Shown here piece by piece: positions 51,693-61,392 of a DNA stretch of 64,000 nucleotides. The stretch comes from JBNGOQ01 sp050589645. GTDB taxonomy: Bacteria > Bacteroidota > Bacteroidia > Flavobacteriales > Flavobacteriaceae. Each line of letters begins with the position of its first letter. Within the stretch, counting starts at the first letter, position 1. The DNA is taken from NCBI RefSeq assembly GCF_050589645.1, contig NZ_JBNGOQ010000001.1:1116001-1180000 (forward strand), in the 5' to 3' direction. A program made the translations under genes and the position numbers. The notes beneath the pieces were generated by a model. That model was given only the letters and a program-made list of their open reading frames with translations, was not told the DNA's origin and did not search any database.

Positions 51693-51705
51693 TCAGCCGG
51701 AGTTT
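51681..51705 (-). terminator. Terminator of rpoD
   Basis: AAACTCCGG (51681-51689) and CCGGAGTTT (51697-51705) form a 9-bp stem; on the minus strand a run of six T follows. It is about 120 bases past the rpoD stop. One arm is part of the 25-bp direct repeat. Confidence 0.75.
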
Positions 51706-51824
51706 ATTCATCAATCAAAAAACGAACAGTCATGATAAACTGTTGTTACGTTTCACAAATTACAATTTTAATGCCAAAATTCCAATTTAAAGAAATATTT
51801 AACATCGGATTTGTGTTCGGGCGC

Positions 51825-52688
51825 TTAACCCAAATAGGTCTTTAATATTTTGCTTCTAGAGGTGTGTTTTAACCTTCGGATCGCTTTTTCCTTGATCTGA
51901 CGAACCCTTTCCCTAGTCAGGTCAAAGGTTTCACCAATTTCTTCCAAGGTCATGGAATGCTGTCCAGCAAGGCCAAAGTACAAACGGATAACATCCGCTT
52001 CCCTAGGCGTCAGGGTTTCCAAAGCTCGCTCTATTTCGGTACGTAAGGATTCGTGCAATAATTCCCTGTCCGGATTGGGCGATTCACCACTACGCAAAAC
52101 ATCATATAGATTGGAATCTTCCCCATCTATTAAAGGCGCATCCATGGATACATGGCGCCCTGAATTTTTTAAGGACTGTTTTACATCCTCAACGGTCATA
52201 TCCAGTTCTTTTGCAATTTCCTCTGCTGAAGGGATACGCTCGTGCGCTTGCTCCAAGAAGGCAAAAGTTTTATTGATCTTGTTAATGGAACCAATTTTGT
52301 TCAATGGCAGGCGTACAATACGTGATTGTTCTGCCAATGCTTGTAATATGGATTGACGAATCCACCATACGGCATAGGAGATAAATTTAAATCCCCTGGT
52401 CTCGTCAAAGCGCTGCGCGGCCTTGATCAACCCCAAGTTTCCTTCGTTGATCAGATCGGGCAAAGTAAGTCCTTGGTTCTGGTACTGTTTGGCGACCGAT
52501 ACCACGAATCGAAGATTGGCTTTTGTAAGTTTTTCAAGAGCGATCTGGTCGCCTGCCTTGATACGTTGTGCCAATTCTACCTCCTCGTCAGCGGTAATAA
52601 GGTCTACCTTGCCAATTTCCTGCAAGTACTTGTCCAAAGATGCGGTTTCCCTATTGGTAACCTGTTTTGTAATTTTCAGCTGTCTCAT
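51825..52688 (-). CDS. rpoD: Primary RNA polymerase sigma factor RpoD
   Basis: 287 residues, the short primary sigma form of Bacteroidota (no region 1.1). Region 1.2 begins NRETASLDKYLQEIGKVDL; region 2 has LPDLINEGNLGLIKAAQRFDETRGFKFISYAVWWIRQSI; region 4 ends ERVRQIKEKAIRRLKH. It directs recognition of the TTG/TAnnTTTG promoters seen in this window. Confidence 0.97.
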   Translation of the reverse strand: MRQLKITKQVTNRETASLDKYLQEIGKVDLITADEEVELAQRIKAGDQIALEKLTKANLRFVVSVAKQYQNQGLTLPDLINEGNLGLIKAAQRFDETRGFKFISYAVWWIRQSILQALAEQSRIVRLPLNKIGSINKINKTFAFLEQAHERIPSAEEIAKELDMTVEDVKQSLKNSGRHVSMDAPLIDGEDSNLYDVLRSGESPNPDRELLHESLRTEIERALETLTPREADVIRLYFGLAGQHSMTLEEIGETFDLTRERVRQIKEKAIRRLKHTSRSKILKTYLG

Positions 52689-52852
52689 CTAACTTTTTCC
52701 TTTCTAAATTAAGTTCGTAATATATGGACTGCATATGGTTATACGTAAAAAAGGACCAAATGTTACAACAAGCTTATATAATTTTGATTTTTTGGTTAAA
52801 AGCACACAAAAAATCGGTGGAAATAGAATAAGATCGATGAAATGCGGGCAAT

Positions 52853-52880
52853 AAAAAAGCCCCAACGACTGCGCTGGGGC
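52853..52880 (-). terminator. Terminator of pnp
   Basis: GCCCCA (52859-52864) and TGGGGC (52875-52880) form the stem; on the minus strand TTTTTTATT follows. It is about 25 bases after the pnp stop. Confidence 0.8.
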
Positions 52881-52905
52881 CTATTTTTAAGCTATTTAGG
52901 GTGTT

Positions 52906-55116
52906 TTAGTCCCTACGGGCCTTACGGTCCCTGTTATTCCTGTCATTTCTTCCACGATCGCGGTTGTCCCTCGGCGGCCTTTCCTTATACCCTTCAGGTT
53001 TGGGCAATAGGGCTTTTCGCGACACTTTTTCCTTGCGCGTTCTAGGGTCGGTACCGAAATATTTTACATCGAAGACATCGCCCATGTTAACGGCATCGGT
53101 AACATTTTCTGTACGTTTCCAAGCCAATTCGGACACATGGAGCAACACCTCGTTTCCGGGGGCTTCCACATATTCGACCACCGCTCCAAAATCAAGGATT
53201 TTGATGACTTTCACCTCATATACACTGCCAACTTCGGGCTTAAAGGTGATGGAATCGATTTTTGCCAATACGGCATCGATACCGTCCTGATCGGTACCCA
53301 AAATTTCCACAAGGCCTTCTTCCGTTACCGGATCCTCGTTGATTACAATGGTGGTCTTGGTCGTCTTTTGAAGCTCTTGGATTACTTTTCCGCCAGGGCC
53401 GATCAACGCACCAATATACTCGCCAGGAATGGTGGTAGTCACCATTTTTGGGGCATGTGCTTTTACATCTGCATTGGGTTGTGCAATGGCCTCGGTAAGT
53501 TTCCCTAAGATATGCAGGCGACCTGCTTGTGCTTGTTTCAGGGCTTTTACCAGAATTTCATAGGACAGTCCTTTTACCTTAATATCCATCTGGCAGGCGG
53601 TAATCCCATCTGCTGTTCCGGTTACTTTAAAGTCCATATCCCCCAAATGGTCCTCATCTCCGAGAATATCGGACAATACGGCGTAATTTCCTGATTCGGC
53701 ATCGGAAATAAGCCCCATGGCAATACCGGAAACAGGCTTTTTAAGCTGAACACCGGCGTCCATTAGTGCCATGGTACCCGAACAGACCGTTGCCATAGAG
53801 GAAGATCCGTTGGATTCCAATACTTCCGATACTACACGTACGGTATACGGGCAATCCTCGGGAATCATTCCCTTTAAAGCACGTTGTGCCAAATTACCGT
53901 GTCCTATCTCCCTTCGGGATGTGCCACGAATAGGCCTTGCTTCCCCGGTTGAGAAAGGAGGGAAGTTGTAATGTAAATAAAAAGTTTCCTCACCTTCAAA
54001 AGAAGGCATATCTATTTGGTTGGCTTCGCGGGAAGTTCCCAAGGTAACCGTAGCTAATGCCTGGGTTTCCCCTCTGGTAAATATGGACGAACCATGGGTA
54101 GAGGGCAGGTAATCCACTTCGCACCAAATAGGGCGGATTTCATCAGTTTTCCTACCGTCGAGTCTTAATCCTTCATTTAGGGTAAGGTTACGTACGGCCT
54201 CTTTTTCGGCCTTGTAGTAATATTTGGAGACCAGATCCCCAATTTCCTCCAACTCTTCCTCGGAAAAAGTAGCTTTGATCTCTTCCTTTATTTCGGCAAA
54301 GGCAGCACTTCTTTCCTGTTTTGCCGAACCGGCTTTGGCAATGGTATATACTTTGTCATAGGCCATGTCATAAATTTTCTTGGCGAGTTCCTCATCTTCG
54401 GGCTCACCCTCATATTCACGCACTTCCTTTCTTCCAAAGGCGTCCGCCAGTCTATCCTGGGCTGCACATTGTACTTTAACGGCTTCATGGGCAAATTTGA
54501 TGGCCTCTACCATTTCCTCTTCGGAAATTTCTCCCATTTCACCCTCTACCATCATAACGGAATCTGCAGAAGCACCAATAACCATATCAATATCCGACTC
54601 TAGCAATTGCGTTCTGGTAGGGTTAATGACGAATTCGCCATCAACTCTTCCCACACGAACCTCCGATATGGTACATTCAAAAGGAAAATCGGAAAGTTGG
54701 ATAGCAGCAGAAGCAGCCAATCCGGCCATGGCATCTGGCATTACATCCTCGTCATGTGACATGAGTTGGATCATAACCTGTGTTTCTGAGTGATAATCCT
54801 TTGGAAAAAGTGGCCGCAATACACGGTCTACCAAACGCATGGTAAGGATTTCTCCATCACTTGGCCTTGCTTCCCGCTTGAAGAAACCTCCGGGATAACG
54901 CCCCGAAGCGGCGAATTTTTCACGATAGTCTACCGTAAGGGGTAGAAAATCCAAATCGCTTTGTTTGTAATTGGATACTACCGTACATAACAACATACAC
55001 TTGCCGGATTGTACAACCACAGAACCATGGGCCTGTTTTGCCAATTTTCCGGTCTCGATAGAGATTTCCCTACCGTCACCGAGGTCTATGACCTCTCTAA
55101 AAACTTTTGGAATCAT
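52906..55116 (-). CDS. pnp: Polyribonucleotide nucleotidyltransferase
   Basis: 736 residues. Two RNase PH domains (first with DFLPLTVDYREKFAASGRYPGGFFKREARP, second with GEARPIRGTSRREIGHGNLAQRAL), a KH domain (PGEYIGALIGPGGKVIQEL) and an S1 domain (VGSVYEVKVIKILDFGAVVE), ending with an Arg/Asp/Asn-rich tail. Degrades RNA 3' to 5'. Downstream of rpsO, the usual arrangement. Confidence 0.97.
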   Translation of the reverse strand: MIPKVFREVIDLGDGREISIETGKLAKQAHGSVVVQSGKCMLLCTVVSNYKQSDLDFLPLTVDYREKFAASGRYPGGFFKREARPSDGEILTMRLVDRVLRPLFPKDYHSETQVMIQLMSHDEDVMPDAMAGLAASAAIQLSDFPFECTISEVRVGRVDGEFVINPTRTQLLESDIDMVIGASADSVMMVEGEMGEISEEEMVEAIKFAHEAVKVQCAAQDRLADAFGRKEVREYEGEPEDEELAKKIYDMAYDKVYTIAKAGSAKQERSAAFAEIKEEIKATFSEEELEEIGDLVSKYYYKAEKEAVRNLTLNEGLRLDGRKTDEIRPIWCEVDYLPSTHGSSIFTRGETQALATVTLGTSREANQIDMPSFEGEETFYLHYNFPPFSTGEARPIRGTSRREIGHGNLAQRALKGMIPEDCPYTVRVVSEVLESNGSSSMATVCSGTMALMDAGVQLKKPVSGIAMGLISDAESGNYAVLSDILGDEDHLGDMDFKVTGTADGITACQMDIKVKGLSYEILVKALKQAQAGRLHILGKLTEAIAQPNADVKAHAPKMVTTTIPGEYIGALIGPGGKVIQELQKTTKTTIVINEDPVTEEGLVEILGTDQDGIDAVLAKIDSITFKPEVGSVYEVKVIKILDFGAVVEYVEAPGNEVLLHVSELAWKRTENVTDAVNMGDVFDVKYFGTDPRTRKEKVSRKALLPKPEGYKERPPRDNRDRGRNDRNNRDRKARRD

Positions 55117-55275
55117 AAATTTTAATTAAGGCCTCTTGTATTAAAGGCCTGTTAAACAATGGTCTTCCGACATACGCGTCGGACAGTGTTGTGTTGTTGT
55201 GGTGACCAATGAAAAACTATGTGTAAGCTTTTTGTGTTTGCCCTAGATCCTTGTAGGGGCTTTGTAAAAATTATA

Positions 55276-55300
55276 AAAGGGGAAGCTTGGCCTCCCCTTT
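55276..55300 (-). terminator. Terminator after rpsO
   Basis: AAAGGGGA (55276-55283) pairs with TCCCCTTT (55293-55300); the minus-strand reading ends in TTTTATAATTTTT. It lies a few bases past the rpsO stop. It may leave partial read-through to pnp. Confidence 0.7.
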
Positions 55301-55306
55301 GTTGAA

Positions 55307-55576
55307 TTACTTTCGTAAACCCAATTCTTTAATGATTTCACGGTATCTGGTAATGTCCTTTTTCTTTAAATAGTCCAAGAGACTTTTCCTCTTACCTACC
55401 AGCTTTACCAATGACCGTTCCGTGTTGAAATCCTGACGGTTTTTCTTCAAGTGTTCGGTCAAATGATTGATGCGATGTGTGAACAAAGCAATTTGCCCTT
55501 CGGCAGATCCCGTGTTCTTTTCAGATTTGCCGTGTTTTTTAAAAATTTCGGCCTTTACTTCCTTGGTTAAATACAT
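55307..55576 (-). CDS. rpsO: Ribosomal protein S15
   Basis: 89 residues, standard length. GSAEGQIALFTHRINHLTEHLKKNRQDF and RKSLLDYLKKKDITRYREIIKELGLRK are the S15 rRNA-binding signatures. Followed by pnp 190 bases downstream. Confidence 0.97.
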   Translation of the reverse strand: MYLTKEVKAEIFKKHGKSEKNTGSAEGQIALFTHRINHLTEHLKKNRQDFNTERSLVKLVGKRKSLLDYLKKKDITRYREIIKELGLRK

Positions 55577-55629
55577 TCCAATATTAGTTTAATGATTTTT
55601 ATGTATTTGATTGATTTTCAATCAGGGCG

Positions 55630-55637
55630 CAAAGATA
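55630..55637 (-). promoter_or_regulatory. Candidate -7 element of rpsO
   Basis: Minus strand TATCTTTG, an exact TAnnTTTG match, about 54 bases before the rpsO ATG. The -33 element is weak. Confidence 0.4.
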
Positions 55638-55740
55638 GGAATATTTTTATAATCCACAGCCCTGGATCTTTTTTTTATAGGGCATTAAACTATTTGGTTT
55701 AACCGCAGTCCTACCTCCACACTTTAAAAACAATTATCTT

Positions 55741-56610
55741 ATGAAAACATGTCTCAAACCCCAGAACATTGCAGCTTTGTTGCTGGTAGCTACAACCGCC
55801 TTCACCTCCTGTACCGACGAAAGTAGCTCGGACCCTGAAGAGGTGGTGGGTGAGGAAGTAATCAGTGCGGCCGAATTGAAGGTCAGCGATGAAACCGAAA
55901 TGATCTCGGAAGAAATTACCGTTATTGGCGAAGATGTATACGCCGCGGATGAGATCTCGTCCACTTCCAAAGCATCCTACACCTCTGATTATTTGCCCGA
56001 TTGTGTAACCATTACTACGGTAGTGACCAGCACGACCAAGGAAAAGACCATTGATTTTGGCGATGGCTGCGAATTGCCCAATGGCAACGTGCTCAGCGGA
56101 ATCATTAATTTAAGCTATGCCAAGGATATGGAGCTGGCCCAAAAGACGCTGGCGCTTTCCTTGGAGAATTTTACATTTAATGGGGTGGCTGTTGAGGGCA
56201 GTGCCTCTATCCTAAGGATGCGTGCCAATGAGGACGGCAATCCGCAGTCTGATGCCACAGCCTCCTTTAGTGCCACCTGGCCCGATGATAGTACGGCGAG
56301 CTTTACCGGAAACAGGACCAGGGAATGGATAGAAGGCTTTGGTACCGGCTTTTGGGGAGACAATGTATTTTTGATCTCTGGGCAGGGCACCTATACCGGA
56401 AGATTGGGCAATGTTTTTTCCAAGGAAACCATAACCCCTCTTAGACGTGAATTGGCTTGCCGGTTTATTGTAAGCGGTGTTTTGGAAATTTCCAGAAACG
56501 ATGCCACCGCCAGTTTGGATTTTGGTGATGGCAGCTGTGATGCCATCGGAATATTGACGTATCCTGATGGTACTTCCGAGGAGATATTTCTGAGGAGGTT
56601 CCTTAACTAG
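55741..56610 (+). CDS. Putative lipoprotein of unknown function
   Basis: 289 residues. Signal peptide with lipobox TAFTSCTDES (cysteine near 24), then a strongly acidic stretch (residues 28-75). The second part is beta-rich with repeated DFGDG segments (TIDFGDGCELPNG near 105; SLDFGDGSCDAIG near 265), which suggests an internal repeat. No known family recognised. Own transcription unit. Confidence 0.75.
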   Translation: MKTCLKPQNIAALLLVATTAFTSCTDESSSDPEEVVGEEVISAAELKVSDETEMISEEITVIGEDVYAADEISSTSKASYTSDYLPDCVTITTVVTSTTKEKTIDFGDGCELPNGNVLSGIINLSYAKDMELAQKTLALSLENFTFNGVAVEGSASILRMRANEDGNPQSDATASFSATWPDDSTASFTGNRTREWIEGFGTGFWGDNVFLISGQGTYTGRLGNVFSKETITPLRRELACRFIVSGVLEISRNDATASLDFGDGSCDAIGILTYPDGTSEEIFLRRFLN

Positions 56611-56650
56611 GGCACAAGGGATAAAAGGGGTAAGTCCAAAAGCAGATGTC

Positions 56651-56722
56651 ACAGTCACTTCGAGCGCAGTCGAGAACTTTAAGTTGTTAATCTTAAAGGT
56701 ATTTCGATTGCGCTCAATATGA
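56651..56722. repeat. Imperfect inverted repeat (CTTCGAGCGCAGTCGAG type)
   Basis: The left arm CACTTCGAGCGCAGTCGAGAA and a diverged right arm (TTTCGATTGCGCTCAATATGAC) face each other around AACTTTAAGTTGTTAATCTTAAAG, itself partly palindromic. No coding sequence. It resembles dispersed small inverted repeats common in flavobacterial spacers. Confidence 0.65.
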
Positions 56723-56729
56723 CTTATGG

Positions 56730-56748
56730 GGCCAAAACTTTTTTGGCC
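56730..56748. terminator. Bidirectional terminator-like hairpin
   Basis: GGCCAAAA and TTTTGGCC form an 8-bp perfect stem with a 3-base loop between convergent genes (lipoprotein and accD). Confidence 0.5.
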
Positions 56749-56757
56749 TGCCTTTAC

Positions 56758-57618
56758 CTAAGATCTTAAGGGATTGTTCTGTATAAGGTCTATATACAGG
56801 TTGATGTTCTTCTTCAGGTCCCTGCGATGGGTGATAAAATCCAAAAACCCGTGTTCCTGCAGAAACTCCGCAGTCTGAAAACCTTCGGGAAGTTCCTTGC
56901 CCGTTGCTTCTTTTACCACTCTGGGTCCGGCAAACCCGATCAAGGCTCCGGGTTCGGAGATATTGATGTCCCCGAGCATGGCATAGGAAGCGGTAGTTCC
57001 TCCGGTGGTGGGATCGGTACACAGCGAGATATATGGGATACGTGCTTCGGCGAGCTGAGCCAATTTGGCCGAAGTTTTCGCCAATTGCATCAAGGATAGT
57101 GCGGCTTCCATCATACGTGCCCCGCCAGATTTTGAAATCATCAGGAACGGAACCTTCTTTTTAATGGCATAGTCTATTCCACGTGCTATTTTTTCCCCGA
57201 CTACGCTGCCCATAGAGCCTCCAATAAAGTTGAAGTCCATACAGCAAATAACCAGGTCTTTGCCCAATGATTTTCCTACAGCAGTCCGAACGGCATCCTT
57301 TAGGCCTGTTTTTTGTTGGGCGGCCTTAAGGCGATCGGAGTACTTTTTGGTATCCTCAAATTTTAGCGGGTCCTTGGAGTTGAGTTTGGTATCTAACTCT
57401 TTAAAGGTATTGTCATCGAAAAGGATTTCAAAATATTCCTTGCTTCCAATGCGTACGTGATAATCATCTTCAGGGCTTACAAAAAAGTTTTTGGCCAGAT
57501 CTTCCGATTCTACGATCTTTCCGGTGGGCGATTTGTACCAAAGCCCCTTTGGCGTGTCCTTCTTCTGTTCGGTAGCTGTCTGTATCCCTTTTTCCGTTCG
57601 TTTAAACCAAGCAGTCAT
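56758..57618 (-). CDS. accD: Acetyl-CoA carboxylase carboxyltransferase beta subunit
   Basis: 286 residues. Carboxyltransferase core with GSMGSVVGEKIARGIDYAI, ISKSGGARMMEAALSLMQLAKTSA, CTDPTTGGTTASYAMLGDI and GFAGPRVV. The N-terminal zinc-ribbon region keeps its outline (GLWYKSPTGKIV, FFVSPEDDYHVRIGS) but the four zinc cysteines are replaced, so no metal can bind there. First committed step of fatty acid synthesis with AccA. Confidence 0.95.
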   Translation of the reverse strand: MTAWFKRTEKGIQTATEQKKDTPKGLWYKSPTGKIVESEDLAKNFFVSPEDDYHVRIGSKEYFEILFDDNTFKELDTKLNSKDPLKFEDTKKYSDRLKAAQQKTGLKDAVRTAVGKSLGKDLVICCMDFNFIGGSMGSVVGEKIARGIDYAIKKKVPFLMISKSGGARMMEAALSLMQLAKTSAKLAQLAEARIPYISLCTDPTTGGTTASYAMLGDINISEPGALIGFAGPRVVKEATGKELPEGFQTAEFLQEHGFLDFITHRRDLKKNINLYIDLIQNNPLRS

Positions 57619-57651
57619 ATGTTGCTATTAAATTAGTCCTAGGTTGCAGAC

Positions 57652-58719
57652 CTACAAGGTATCAATATTGTTTAAATCCTCAAAGGCTTTCTTTAATCGT
57701 TCCACAAAAGCTTTTTCACCTTCGCGCAACCACACCCTGGGATCATAGAACTTTTTGTTGGGCTCATCGCTTCCCTTGGGATTCCCTATCTGCGACTGCA
57801 AATAGGCAGAATTGTCCTGTGTATAGTCCCTTACGCCAGATAGAAAGGCATATTGCAGGTCGGTATCAATGTTCATCTTGATCACTCCATAACTAATTCC
57901 TTCGCTGATTTCGGCCACTGTGGAGCCCGATCCACCATGGAACACAAAATCAATATGGTTATGTTCAACCCCATACTTTTCAGAGATGTACTCTTGCGAA
58001 TTTTTAAGGATTTTTGGCGTCAACTTCACGTTTCCGGGCTTGTATACCCCGTGCACATTGCCAAAAGCCGCAGCAATGGTGAATTTAGGACTTACTTTTG
58101 ACAGTTCCTCATAGGCATAGGCCACCTCTTCGGGCTGCGTATACAGTTTGGAATCGTCCACATCAGAATTGTCCACTCCGTCTTCTTCGCCCCCGGTAAT
58201 TCCAAGCTCTATTTCCAGGGTCATATTCATTTTGGCCATTCTGGCGAGATAGGTCTTGCAGATTTCAATATTCTCTTCCAACGGTTCTTCCGATAGATCG
58301 ATCATATGGGAACTGAACAGGGATTTTCCGGTCTCGGCAAAGTGTTTTTCACTTGCATCCAAAAGTCCGTCGATCCAGGGCAGTAATTTCTTTGCGCAGT
58401 GATCGGTGTGCAAAATGACCGTGGCACCATAGGCTTCAGCCAACTGGTGCACGTGTTTGGCACCGGCAACGGCACCCAGAACGGCGGCCCTTTGTCCCTC
58501 ATTGGACAGGCCCTTGCCCGCATTAAACTGTGCCCCTCCGTTGGAGAATTGTATGATTACGGGAGCATTGAGGTCGGCCGCAGTTTCCAGGACCCCGTTG
58601 ATGGTATTGGATCCTATAACGTTTACTGCGGGCAACGCAAAGCCCTTTTCCTTGGCGTAGTTAAAAATCTCTTGCACTTCATCTCCGGTAGCTACTCCCG
58701 GCTTAATCGTATGGGCCAT
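57652..58719 (-). CDS. fbaA: Class II fructose-bisphosphate aldolase
   Basis: 355 residues, the class IIA length. Zinc-site motif ILHTDHCAKK, GEEDGVDNSD, FAIAAAFGNVHGVYKPGNVKL region and FHGGSGS. Cleaves fructose 1,6-bisphosphate in glycolysis and runs in reverse in gluconeogenesis. It lies just upstream of accD. Confidence 0.97.
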   Translation of the reverse strand: MAHTIKPGVATGDEVQEIFNYAKEKGFALPAVNVIGSNTINGVLETAADLNAPVIIQFSNGGAQFNAGKGLSNEGQRAAVLGAVAGAKHVHQLAEAYGATVILHTDHCAKKLLPWIDGLLDASEKHFAETGKSLFSSHMIDLSEEPLEENIEICKTYLARMAKMNMTLEIELGITGGEEDGVDNSDVDDSKLYTQPEEVAYAYEELSKVSPKFTIAAAFGNVHGVYKPGNVKLTPKILKNSQEYISEKYGVEHNHIDFVFHGGSGSTVAEISEGISYGVIKMNIDTDLQYAFLSGVRDYTQDNSAYLQSQIGNPKGSDEPNKKFYDPRVWLREGEKAFVERLKKAFEDLNNIDTL

Positions 58720-58756
58720 AATGTTCTTTTGTCTGTTAGTGTTAGAAAAGTTGGCA

Positions 58757-58764
58757 CAAAAGTA
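58757..58764 (-). promoter_or_regulatory. Candidate -7 element of fbaA
   Basis: Minus strand TACTTTTG matches TAnnTTTG, 38 bases before the fbaA ATG. No good TTG at -33. Confidence 0.4.
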
Positions 58765-58779
58765 ATAAAATAATTAGGT

Positions 58780-61368
58780 CTAAAAAGGATAATTTATCCC
58801 GATGTTGAAGACGGCATTGCTAAAATTATAATCCCTGAACCACCTTTTGGACGGCTCCAATGCGGGATTGTAGGTCTTAAATCCGGTATCTAGGCGAAAA
58901 ACAAAATAGGTGAAGTCGTACCTCAGCCCAAAACCGGTGCCCAGGGCAATATCCGCCAGGGAACTGAAACCGTTGAAGGTAGCGTTGGCATCGTCAATAT
59001 CATCAAAAACGTTCCAGATATTTCCGGCATCTGCGAAGAAGGCCCCTTTAATATCACCTACAATGGGGAAACGATATTCCAAATTGACCGCCAGCTTAAA
59101 ATTAGCCTCGTTAAAATCATTGATATTGTCAGTACGTCCGGGCCCGAGGGAATAGGCGTTCCATGCCCTGTTGTCATTAGACCCCCCAGCAAAATAACTG
59201 CGTACAAAGGGGATGTTGTTCGAGTTGCCATAAGGGACTGCCATACCGGTAAAGGCATGGAAGGCCAGCACATCGGTACTCGATAAGTTCCAATGTTTGA
59301 TAAAGTCAAATTCCGATTTTACATATTGGGAAAAAGGGACCCCAAAGACCAAACGATCACCATCCTCATTTTCCTCAAAGGGGATGATCCTTGAAACACC
59401 GGACAACAAATTACCGGCACTTTCAAAGCTGAGCCTGAACTGGTAAAAATTATCGTCGTTGATTCCCTGTTGGTTGTTCTTTGTATAGGTATAATTACTG
59501 GTGAAGATAAGGTTGTTCTCCGTTAACCTTTCCCTGCGTTCTTCCACACTGGCCACTTCCCTGACCACATCGGCACTGGCCACTACACTACCGTTCTGAA
59601 TGGCCGTTATAAAACCCGTAGTTCCCGCTGGAATGATCAGACTGGGATCTCCAGTGTTGTTGGGATCTTCGTAAAACCCCTGCAAGAGCGGTTCGGCCTC
59701 GAAGGCATCGGCGATATCGTCCAATGTTTCGTAGGTGTTCTGGTAGACATTGAAGAACCTATCGGGGTTAACGTTACGTACAAATTGGATGTTCAAGAGC
59801 TCTAACGAGTTTCGCTTAAAATTGGAAGGCGACCAGTTATAACCCAAAATGGTGTTAAACGTTTGTTTGTCCAGGCCTATGTTCTTTTGAAAACTGGTTC
59901 CAATGGACATCCGTGTTTGTGGAAGCATATAATAGGGTATAATCCTTTTGGTATTGATCAAAGGAAACCAAATTCTGGGAAAGGTGAGGTTAATGTCTCC
60001 ACCAATTTCGGAAACAAAATCCTCATCGGTGACGGAGGCATCGCTCAAAAGACCCAGGGATCCCCGAGCCGAAAGACTCAAGGTCTCGGCTCCTCCAAAA
60101 ACATTTCTGGAAACAAGGGAGGCACTGAACGCCACTCCTATGGTCTCAATATTGGAGTGTTTTACATCGGTATTCAGTCCCAAGGAATATTTTTGCCTGG
60201 GCGCCAAATAGATATTAGACGTCAACTTGGTTCCCGTACTGTCCTCAATAAATTCGATATTGGGGTATTTAAAGGTATTGAGGTTCGTAATCTGCCTATA
60301 GGTCCTTAAGCGGTCCAAATCCCTATATATACTGTCTTTCTCCAAGAAAATGGCATCGGTAAGGGCCTTGGGCTTATAGCGCAGTTTGTCCTTAAAATAG
60401 ATGGTGTAATTTTCAAAATCCACCGATTGCAACTCTTCTGTGTTGCTATTGAAAACGTAGTCCGCGTAGATGTTGATCTTATCAAAACGGTGCACTTTGT
60501 ATTCCGAGGTGGTAAGGGCAGAATCGTTTCGTTTCCTTAAATTATCAATATTGAGTTCCACATCCATTTTTTGGTCGTCCCTAATCCTTGTGGTATCCCT
60601 TAGAATGTCATAGGTAATGGAGCTTTCCTGAAAATTGTAGACCCCAGAATTTCTAAAGAGGGTGGTGAGCCGCTCCCTTTCTTGGTTAAAATCGCTCAGA
60701 TCAAACTGTTTTTCGGCTTTGATGAACGAGTTTTCCTTATGCAATTCATAGATGGAATCGATGGCCTTGGAATCGATTTTTTTTGAAAGGGAATCGATGA
60801 TAAAGGGTTTCCCAAGGCTTATCTTGTAATCTATGCTCGCGCGCTGTTTTCTTTTGCCCTCATCTACGGCAAAGGTGGCATCGCTGTTAAAGTATCCCTT
60901 GCTGCCGTAATATGCCTTGAGCCGCTCCAATGTTTTTTTGGTCTTTACCGTATCAATAATCGCCGGGACTTCCCCGATTTTCTTCAGCCATTCGCTCGCC
61001 CCCTTTACCGCAAAGGACTTGCCCAGGCGATCTACCTGTTTTTTGGATAGGAAGTTTTCGTAACGTTGTTTCCTTTTTTCCTTTTTGTGCAGCCAGGCTT
61101 GAAAGGAGGAATCCGGGTCTTTTTTGGCAAGATTGTACAGATTTAGTCTTAGGGGATATCCCAGTACCGTACTGTTCGGCTTTTGAATGATAAGACTTTT
61201 GACATCCTCGCTTGCCACTTTTTCGCCATCCGCATATATCGCGTTTTTAGTAAGCAAAAGTTCATCCTCCCCGACCCTCTTAAGCGCATTACAGGAAGTT
61301 ATTGCGATACCTAACAATAATAAGCCTATTTTTGCTATGCTTTTTTTGAAACGTAAAGGGAATGTCAT
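58780..61368 (-). CDS. tamL: TamL-type lipoprotein, BamA/TamA family outer-membrane protein
   Basis: 862 residues from the ATG at 61368, which puts the signal peptide at the start; lipobox GIAITSCNALKR with cysteine near 26. POTRA-like repeats occupy the first half, and a 16-strand type barrel the second (HTGMAVPYGN, YFAGGSNDNRAWNAYSLGPG as the RGF-like loop, final strand VFNIGINYPF). The lipidated form of TamA is the Bacteroidota type. Predicted role in outer-membrane assembly or lipid transfer with TamB. Divergent from the RNA methyltransferase gene, 24 bases apart. Confidence 0.9.
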   Translation of the reverse strand: MTFPLRFKKSIAKIGLLLLGIAITSCNALKRVGEDELLLTKNAIYADGEKVASEDVKSLIIQKPNSTVLGYPLRLNLYNLAKKDPDSSFQAWLHKKEKRKQRYENFLSKKQVDRLGKSFAVKGASEWLKKIGEVPAIIDTVKTKKTLERLKAYYGSKGYFNSDATFAVDEGKRKQRASIDYKISLGKPFIIDSLSKKIDSKAIDSIYELHKENSFIKAEKQFDLSDFNQERERLTTLFRNSGVYNFQESSITYDILRDTTRIRDDQKMDVELNIDNLRKRNDSALTTSEYKVHRFDKINIYADYVFNSNTEELQSVDFENYTIYFKDKLRYKPKALTDAIFLEKDSIYRDLDRLRTYRQITNLNTFKYPNIEFIEDSTGTKLTSNIYLAPRQKYSLGLNTDVKHSNIETIGVAFSASLVSRNVFGGAETLSLSARGSLGLLSDASVTDEDFVSEIGGDINLTFPRIWFPLINTKRIIPYYMLPQTRMSIGTSFQKNIGLDKQTFNTILGYNWSPSNFKRNSLELLNIQFVRNVNPDRFFNVYQNTYETLDDIADAFEAEPLLQGFYEDPNNTGDPSLIIPAGTTGFITAIQNGSVVASADVVREVASVEERRERLTENNLIFTSNYTYTKNNQQGINDDNFYQFRLSFESAGNLLSGVSRIIPFEENEDGDRLVFGVPFSQYVKSEFDFIKHWNLSSTDVLAFHAFTGMAVPYGNSNNIPFVRSYFAGGSNDNRAWNAYSLGPGRTDNINDFNEANFKLAVNLEYRFPIVGDIKGAFFADAGNIWNVFDDIDDANATFNGFSSLADIALGTGFGLRYDFTYFVFRLDTGFKTYNPALEPSKRWFRDYNFSNAVFNIGINYPF

Positions 61369-61374
61369 AGACGC

Positions 61375-61382
61375 CAAAAATA
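61375..61382 (-). promoter_or_regulatory. Candidate -7 element of tamL
   Basis: Minus strand TATTTTTG matches TAnnTTTG and ends 6 bases before the chosen ATG, which would give almost no leader. This argues for the ATG at 61368 or for a leaderless message. Confidence 0.35.
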
Positions 61383-61392
61383 CATTATTTGA

